Positions 56,671-64,000 of a stretch of DNA of 64,000 nt are shown here, in pieces. The position numbers were made by a program, and so were the translations under genes. How positions within the stretch are numbered: the first letter of the stretch is position 1; every line of letters starts with the position of its first letter. This DNA comes from Symbiodinium natans (Eukaryota; Sar; Dinophyceae; Suessiales; Symbiodiniaceae), in assembly GCA_905221605.1 (NCBI GenBank), contig CAJNDS010000602.1:769001-833000 (forward strand), read 5' to 3'. Under the pieces are notes generated by a model that saw only the letters and a program-made list of their open reading frames with translations, ran no database searches and was not told where the DNA came from.

Positions 56671-59290
56671 GTGAGCTGGCATAGGAGAATGCAGACGGAC
56701 TCCCCAAGAAGGGAGGTCTCTCAAAAGGGGCTGCCTTCCAACGTGCCTTCCGAAGCCGAAGATTGCTCGGCCATGGCTGTAAAGGTGTGTCAAAGCCGTG
56801 CAGCACCAAGCACACCACCAGTGCTGGAATGCTTGCAGCATGCGCAGCGTTCGTTTGGAGCCGGAGCTGTCAGAATAGCAGGTTAAGCGATTGTATCTGA
56901 CCCCTTCCTTCTACTGCTTTTTTGTTTGTCTTTCCGTCGTGAAACTAAAAACGCCATGTTTGACGACATTTCGATGTTATGAGACTTCAGGCTTTCGCTA
57001 CCAGCTTTGTGCACCTCCTGTGGAACAGGAGACCGCGAAAGGGTCGACACACAAGACCACCAGTGAAGGTGACAAAAAGTGGCCGTGCATTCGTGCAAAA
57101 TTTATCTCACAGATTCAGAAAGACGTTCAGAAAGTCAGAATGTTGCACGATGTTTGCTGAGCATGCCGCCTCTAACAGCTTGAGGTGCGCTGCCAGCTTG
57201 CTGCCGGTCACGCACCAGGCAAAGCCCGTTTTGTTTAAATCAGCTTACAGTGGCAGCTTTGATCCGTGGTGTTTTCGGGTTGTGGTCAGACATTCATGCT
57301 CCAAACCCCTGGGGAACTTGCTGATACTCGTGATGCTCACTCTTAGGACCCCTTCAAGCATCTTGGATCGCCAGCCGAGACCCATGGCCACTTGCCATCC
57401 CCTGCTGACACCCTTACCGTTCCGTGGCGGATTCGCTTGTCAGCTTTCTGCCACTAATAGGTCGGCCCTGCAACAAGCAGCGGCATGAAGCCGCCAGCAC
57501 ACTCGCTCATCGCAGCAAATATTTGCTCAAATTCTTATAAGATTCAGAGTGGTGGTTCGCCTGAAAATCGTCGAGCAAAATCCAGATTGTTTTTCGAACG
57601 GGAATGCAGTGCTTTGAGACTTGACATTCGCTTGGCACCCAGCAGTTTTAAGCCGAGCCACGGGTAAGTCGATAAACTTGAAGAATCAGTTTTTGACAGT
57701 ATTGAAGCAATCTCTGAAGTAGTCTGAGCATGCACGTTTGTACCATTCGTGCGGTCACCGTACGGTAGGACTCAGACGTGACCAGAACGACCGGAAGGAC
57801 CAGCCGATTGCCGGAGAATTCAGGGTAGATCATGGTCATGGCTTTCAATGATTCAATCGCGTCATTGCTCACATGCAGGTTTAGGAACTTAGGATTTTAT
57901 CTGCGATCTTTCGTTTTGTCGCTGTCAGCCCCAAGCCGAAAGCTCGCGTGCTGTTCCTGCACGATCTTGTGCAAGAATGAATGCCAGGGGGTTGGAAGTT
58001 GAAAGATTGCGTGCTTTGTGTTGCAGCTTATGGCCCTTCACTGGCACTTACATTCCCTTGACACCGCCTCTTAGCTTTTCCAAAGTGCTTCCTTGGGCTT
58101 TTGCACGTCCGCAAAGACTTGCGCCAAATGGGCCATTTGCTATTTACATGGATATCAGCAGCGAGTAGCCCATGATGTTCCATCTGCGCATCTGGGAAGC
58201 TTGTCGAGAAGCTGGACGAATGGTGTCGAGACCAGCAGCACTCATGTGCAAGGAGTCATGGCGCCTTAGTGGAAAACAGGCCGCAGATGGCAGAGGAACC
58301 CCGAGACCGGAATGAGTCCGCTGAAGGGACAAGTGAGGATTCCGTGGGGGTTAGCCAAAGAGTTTTACACATTTGTACTGTAGACCACATTGGACCACAG
58401 AATGCCGAGACGAGCACGACGGCCGTTTAGTTACACCCAGAAGCTGCGGGATTGTTTGTGGTTGTCGTTGCGTTTGGCACGCTTTGGACTCTGGACTCAG
58501 ACATACTCTGGAATCATGTTGTCAAGCAGCTCAATGCATCCGCCAAAGTATCTGCTCTTCTGTGTCTCTCTCAACCGAGGGCAAGAAGTGAGTGAGTGCT
58601 GGTGTGCTGATCGAGAAAGTTTTGCGCTTGCGCTGTCGCAGCTCTCTTTACAAGGATCTCGCGTTCCGGAAGCTCCTGACGGGAGCAGATGCCATAGCTT
58701 TGAGGAAGATTTCTCTCTCCATTTTTTTGTTTCCTCTCTCTCTCTCTCTTTCTCTCTTTCTCTCTTTCTCTCTTTCTCTCTGTTTTAATCGGGAAGTACA
58801 ATGCTCTGTCTGCAGAGTGTGCTCGAGGACATTCGTGTGGGCCTGCGAGGAGGCTTCAATGAAGTTCGGTAACCTGATGTGCCATCGGCATGCAATGATA
58901 CGCCCGGGTCCATTGCGGTGCCAGACCCTTTCCTCCAAAGATCTCATGTTGGCAATACATGGTGCCATGACCTTAGTCGTGCCTTTGGCTCCCTTGCATC
59001 ACTGACAACTGCGTCTTTTTGAAGTTTTGAAGGCCTTCCGGCTTCTTTTGAATGGATGGCGGCTTGACCTGGGCGCGCAGGTGCCTTAGCTCCTTGACGA
59101 TTCCCAAATAAATCAAGCTTTGGTTTTGCATGATTGTTTGCGCTGATTTATTTGGTTCTCGTATGTAGCAAGAGCCGCGGAGATATTTCGCTAGACAGCC
59201 GAAACGAAGCACTTTGTGAACTTTGGCCTTGGAAGTGGTTGTGTATTGCACGAACTACGCTCGTGCAAGAAATCACAATCACAGTCGGCA
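56671..59290. other. No confirmed gene
   Basis: Protein-like pieces include 56960-57160 (+) and 57730-57872 (minus; SNDAIESLKAMTMIYPEFSG, vaguely like the start of an RWD domain). A CTCTTT microsatellite lies at 58733-58785. No assignment is possible. Confidence 0.3.
58733..58785. repeat. CTCTTT/CTCTCT microsatellite
   Basis: CTCTCTCTCTCTTTCTCT-type pyrimidine repeat. Confidence 0.9.
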
Positions 59291-59301
59291 CTTGCTGGCG
59301 G

Positions 59302-60255
59302 TTAGGGACGGAGATGGAGTTGCCCCATGGGCCAGTTTGGATTAAAGGACACATACGGGCAGCATCGAGCATCTCTGTTTTCCCGGCAGTTTCGTGTCAG
59401 CAGCGCTTCAAGCGGCGTTGGTGTGGGAGGAGCCCCACCGCCCACCTGCGGCTGCTCCGGCGGCCCCTCCTTCGCCGCCTCCCGCAGTTTTGACCGCTGC
59501 AGAAATTCAACCGTCAACACCTTGCGTGCTCTTTTTTTCTCCGAAGTCACAGATGAGGTCCGGGCAGGGCTTCAGCAGAACCTTGAAAGGGTCCCCCGGC
59601 CCACCATCTTGAATGGTATCCGAGCCTCGCGCGTGGCCACTCCTAAAGCCTTGCGTCAGCTGACAACATTCTCGAGGCCACGCTGGGGTTGTGATTGGGG
59701 GGTGGCCAGGCTAAAGGTTGGACCTTTGATCCCCACTGAGGGTCCACCGAAATTTCCGCGAGCGTCGTCCTGCCTTCTCTCTTCTTGATCGTCATCCGAT
59801 TCTCGATGTAGTCGATGTCGAAGGCAACAGCCCCCATGCCGGCTTCCCAACCCTCGGAGCGAAACGGGCCGGGGTGGGAAGTGCAAGCGTGCTGATCTCT
59901 TTTGGCAATCGCTCGGTTTTTCCAGATTAGCCTTTTGAACACAGTTCTTAAGGAGCTCCTTAACGATGCTGGCATGGTCGGAGTTGCGCTGCACGTCGAG
60001 CAAGGGTTTCGGTTTCTCCTTCTCCGCGTGGTCGCTCTTGAAAATTATTGAAAACCACATAGCTCTTGACTCTTGACCTTGGTGTGGCACAGGTGGCTTT
60101 TGCCCAAAGCTCGGGGACGCCGTGCCTTGTGCCTTGTGCCGGCAATTCTTGCCAACCTTCTTGGAAGTGCAGGCCCTGGTTCCCTGGTTCGGCATCTCGA
60201 CTTTGATTTCGGCTTTGTCCTCGGCTTTGGCCTGCGTTGGCGCGGCCTTTGCCAC
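59302..60255 (-). other. Candidate gene on the minus strand, unidentified
   Basis: Several minus-strand segments have strongly coding-like codon use. About 60255-59900 is Lys/Ala-rich, with MWFSIIFKSDHAEKEKPKPL. About 59880-59700 contains GAVAFDIDYIENRMTIKKRE and TTLAEISVDPQW. About 59550-59390 contains KKRARKVLTVEFLQRSKLRE. They lie in two or three frames, as expected for exons of a spliced gene. No domain is recognised. Confidence 0.3.
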
Positions 60256-60399
60256 GGCTCAAGCTCTGCTCCAGGGTGGTCAGCGTCATCCATGCTGACA
60301 AATCTGACAGAAGAAGCAGTTGAGGACGGTTTCTTGAGGGCTGCGAGCTGCTGACTCGAGCTCTTGCCAGCTCGTCTCTGCAAGCCTTCTTCTAGTTGT

Positions 60400-63300
60400 G
60401 ACAGGGATCATGCTTGTGGAGTGCTGTGCACCTTGCCCGAGCTTCTGAAGCCAGCTCTGCATGCACTCTCCTGTCTCTGCAGCAACCTTTTTCGGAATCG
60501 TGTCCATTCGAGCATATTGGAGACGTCTCCACTAGGGCCTAGTGGCTGGCTGGCATGGAAGGTTGTCGAAGCCACACGCAGACGAAGTCAAGTGTTTTTC
60601 GGAATCCGCGTTCGCTCACGGAACCTCCCAGCATGGCTGCCATGCTAGTGACTTGCCCTGGAGGCAGGTGCAGAGCCAGGCGTTTTCGTGAAGTGCCTGT
60701 GCAGGCAAGAGAGATCTAGCAGCTGGCTCTTCCTCGCGGCCCTGACAATGCCGTGCGGGTGGCCCTTGTGGGCGCAAACTGAGCCCGAAGTGCTTCCGAC
60801 TGTGAACTAGAACTGAGCGTGCGGCGCCTTCCCTAGTGAGCTCAGCGCGCGGTGACCCAAGTAGGAGGCAGTAGGAGGCTTGGGCGTGGCCTCCCTCCCG
60901 TTCTTGAGAAGCGTCCGCACCCTCGCGGCCGCCGGTAACTCGCGGCATCTTGCGAGCAAACTCCAAGTGCCAAGTCGGCTTGAGGCCGCTCGTAGCGAAG
61001 GTTGTTGAGGTGGCGCCCCGCTCGCACTTTAAGCGGTGCTCCCTTTCTGTTCCCATCCAAAATGAGATCTCAACGGAGATTTGCGGCGGCCTGACGCATA
61101 TGCCGGCATGTCCTGTCGTTCCAGCAGCACAAGGAAAGGAGAAGTTGAGCCGAGGGCAGTGCGGGTCGTACGGGCCATACGGGCGGCTTGAGTGGGGGCA
61201 TGCTTGACCATTGACCACATTGGTTTACGTTGATTGTTGTATTACTGTTGGCCCGACAGTTCAACTGGTACCTGTTGCAAGGCTTTTCCAAAGTTGTGCT
61301 GCATCAAGCTCGTAACCGAGATGCCGCGAGGTCGGTAGTGCTGTCCAATTTATGCCGAGCACATGGTGGAGCTTCTCGCATGGTTCTTAGACCCATGGAC
61401 CTGTAAGGAGTTCAATAAATGTGGATTGGATGTTACGGCGCACACGCCCCTTGCATCTCAGCCAGCCTTTGCGAAATTTGCGAAGGCCTGCAACGGCCAG
61501 TTTTCGAGCAGGTGAGCTTGCTCTGGGCGTCAATCAGGGAGGCACGTGCCTTACGTAAAGCCTTATGCCCTTTCGGTTTCTCACATTTCCATACGCTTCC
61601 AAGATGTCTTGTTGATGGATCCTTCTGCTGGATCTGCTGGCACGCTCAGCACGGCATTGCCGCGGATTTCATCGGCATCACTGACCTGGGGGCTTTGCCA
61701 ACAAGTCCGGGAGCAGAGCTTGTCTGTGCTCCGTGTTCATGCCCTCGTGCTGGCATTCGCTGTATGTCGAGGTGATGCTGTGGAGATTGTCAACATGCAT
61801 GCGGCCAGACAACCCGACACGATTCGGAGCCACGCTGATCGTCAAGTCCATGTTCCGCGTATTTGTCATTATTTGTCAGCAGTTTCGATTGTGGATGGCT
61901 TGGGTCCTGTTCTCCTTGCTAAGAGGGCTTTACCTAAGAACCGTCCCAATTTGCAGTTGTGGCCCTGCTTTCTCATATCAGGCCTTGTTCGAGATCGTGC
62001 CAGCGCAGAGGCTGCGACTTCCAATTTCACATGGTTCTTAGTCGTGCTCGACGCTTGCAGCGTGCATCGCAACCCTGACACGTTGAGATGCTTTAGGCCC
62101 TTTAGGCCTTTCATGTTGTTGGTTTCTCAGCACTGGTGCAGCTCCTTTTACAGGCACTATGCTCTCGCTTGGCTAGATCGGGTGTTGCTCGGATGCCATC
62201 TGCGCGAGAAGTGGCCCAGCACTGAGTGAATGCATGCGGATGCGTGCCAGCAACTCCTCGTCTGATTCGTGATTCGAAAGCACTGTGTCACATGTTGTCA
62301 GGATTGGCGACATGCCAGACAGACATTCTCAGAATTCGCACTGCTTCTCTTCTTATGCAAATCGAGACACGGTCTGAAATGAGAACGCCCTGGCAGCCTC
62401 TCCACATCGATGCGCACATCCGAAACGCCTTCGCAATCCCGCTCCTTGCGGTGGGACTGAGTGGGGACTGACGTGGGGTGTAGGGTGGTTCTTGGCAAGT
62501 TAAGGTGTGGACCACCGTTTGCTGTCAAAATCATCACAGCAGGTGAACGCGTAGCCCACGCGATCCTTCCCGATTTGCACCCTCGCAAAACAAGCGGCGC
62601 TTACTTTCATCTTGCAGCCGCAACCCACCTTCGCCCTGCGTCAAAAAGACACCACGAGATGAATTCGGAGGTCGAAGATGCAGCAGCCATTTTGCTACTA
62701 AAGCAACGAGGACATCGCGCTACATCCCTGCCAGATTTTTTGATCAAACTGCTGCACTCGCAACTTTTCTTCAGCTCTTGACACGTTCAAGTCTACAAGA
62801 TTGCTCTAGACGCGTCGGCAGCAATGACACCACGGACTTGCTTGATCTGCTGCCGAGTTGAATGCAGCGGCCCTGCCGCAGAGTGATTGCTCGCTGCAAG
62901 ATCTGAATATGTACCGGGCACCGTCTTGGCGCCAGTTTTGGACAACGAGTCATGATCGCCAATCGTCTCCAGCTACGGCATCGATTTCTCTGCGGCAAAA
63001 CGTCTGGAACGTCTTCACAGACCTCATTGTGTTACCGACAATGATCGCCGGCATAATAAACGATGCGAGTGTGCAGCATGCCGGAAAATGCTGTTTTTTG
63101 CGTCATCGATGCGGCAGGCCCGGCTTACATTCTGGGCTTCCCCAAGATGGGCCCTATCCCGTTCCGCAGCCACCCGCAACTCTGCGCACTGCGAACGCTC
63201 CCTGGCGTCCGCAAAATGTGTCCATGTTGGTCAATGCTAGGCGCTCAGACCCCCAGTTTAGAACCATCCTGTTGCACGTTCAGAAACAGCAAGGGCTTAT

Positions 63301-64000
63301 AAAGCAAACAGCGTTTTTCAGCTTGTTGTTCATGCAGCCTTGCGTTGGCAAGGTGTGCAAGGTAGGTGTTTGCATGGCAGCACCTGGTCAGGAAGCACCG
63401 CTTGTGTACGTGCTGCAGCACCCTCGAGGGCTTGGTGACCAAGCCGAGTACTTGCTGACGTGTGCCATGTTCATCCAACAGTTCGGGCACTGTGTCGAGA
63501 ATCTTCTGCTCAGGTGGCACATCCGACATCATTTCTGACAATTGATGACAAAGGGCATCGAACTGCCAGCATAGGCTTGTGGTCAGAAAAGACCGGAGCT
63601 GTGCTCGTGGCGCATTTTCCTTCATCTAGACATTGCACTGTGCTTGCTGTTCATCAAAATGCCAAGGTCGAAGCTTTACAACGAGATGCGGCTTGCTTGC
63701 GAGGTGTGGTCTACGGTGGTCGCGGCGTGTTCAAGTGACTCGAGAGCACGCTGGCACGGCCACATAAACCATGGGTGCAGCAGGACGTGATTAGAAGCAC
63801 CACGCGGTGCGCTCAGAAACTAAGTGGAGTTGATTTCGCATCTCGCAGGTGGGAAAAAAGCGAGCACCAGTGCCGAACGACAGTCGGCAGCTTGGTGGAG
63901 CGAGCCCAACCATGCCTGCACTGGTCAAACCTGGCCGATGGATACTGTGGAAACGCAAGAGCGCAACAGATTGTAGCACTTGTAGCAACTGCATGCGATT
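60400..64000. other. No confirmed gene up to the window end
   Basis: Frames such as 61546-62229 (+), 62858-63538 (+) and 63545-63738 (+; DDKGHRTASIGLWSEKTGAV) are protein-like in parts but carry no recognisable motif, and exon borders could not be fixed. No repeats of note. Confidence 0.3.

Noticed and set aside
61546-62229. 227-codon + strand frame suggestive of a membrane protein
   Set aside because: Hydrophobic pieces appear in competing frames with no family motif, so I could not decide which, if any, is coding.

Overview
The window looks like nuclear DNA of a dinoflagellate, probably Symbiodiniaceae-like or a related core dinoflagellate. The clues are short exons spread over kilobases, introns starting with GT, GC or GA, many degenerate minisatellites, interstitial TTTAGGG-like sequence and abundant retroelement reading frames. 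No bacterial operons, rRNA, tRNA or CRISPR array were seen, and no dinoflagellate spliced-leader sequence was recognised. Taxonomy is inferred from these signs; no single marker gene proves it.

Layout. 1-3,783: the 3' part of a divergent reverse-transcriptase frame (RWMDD catalytic box), then a small CCCH zinc-finger frame and an overlapping gag-like frame. 3,784-17,400: mostly gene-poor, with a few exon-like pieces and simple repeats. 17,423-25,585: a clear multi-exon gene on the + strand for a voltage-sensing, cyclic-nucleotide-binding-type K+ channel. Segments S1 to S6, the GYGD filter, the C-linker and the start of the cyclic-nucleotide-binding domain are all recognisable, and most splice junctions keep phase. 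One of its introns carries about 280 nt of almost pure G on the + strand. 29,043-30,618: the 3' end of an unidentified gene whose last intron is a strand-switching 10-bp minisatellite. 31,147-33,060: a 227-bp palindrome, then a telomere-like higher-order repeat. 38,220-38,639: a pentatricopeptide-repeat (PPR) exon.

40,775-55,700 is the centrepiece. Repeats flank an intact non-LTR retroelement with a 9.3-kb frame that is open from 43,192 to 52,524. It encodes, in order, a Tpt1/KptA-type RNA 2'-phosphotransferase, an APE-like endonuclease, a reverse transcriptase, C2H2 zinc fingers and a ubiquitin-specific protease (USP). A well-formed 283-codon frame lies in another phase inside it, and an ORF1-like frame overlaps its 5' end. 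A shortened derivative (about 53,205-55,320) follows and shares the 3' terminus. Both carry many short GGGG-n-GCCG / CGGC-CCC hairpins. Downstream, 56,151-56,670 holds the 3' exons of an emp24/p24-family cargo receptor ending in a KKxx signal. The rest, to 64,000, has only weak exon-like pieces.

How they work together: the host genes (channel, p24 receptor, PPR protein) are unrelated neighbours. The retroelement proteins form a unit: endonuclease and RT for target-primed reverse transcription, zinc fingers for nucleic-acid binding, and two accessory enzymes (RNA 2'-phosphate removal or NAD-dependent RNA modification, and deubiquitination) that plausibly act on RNA ends and on host ubiquitin control.
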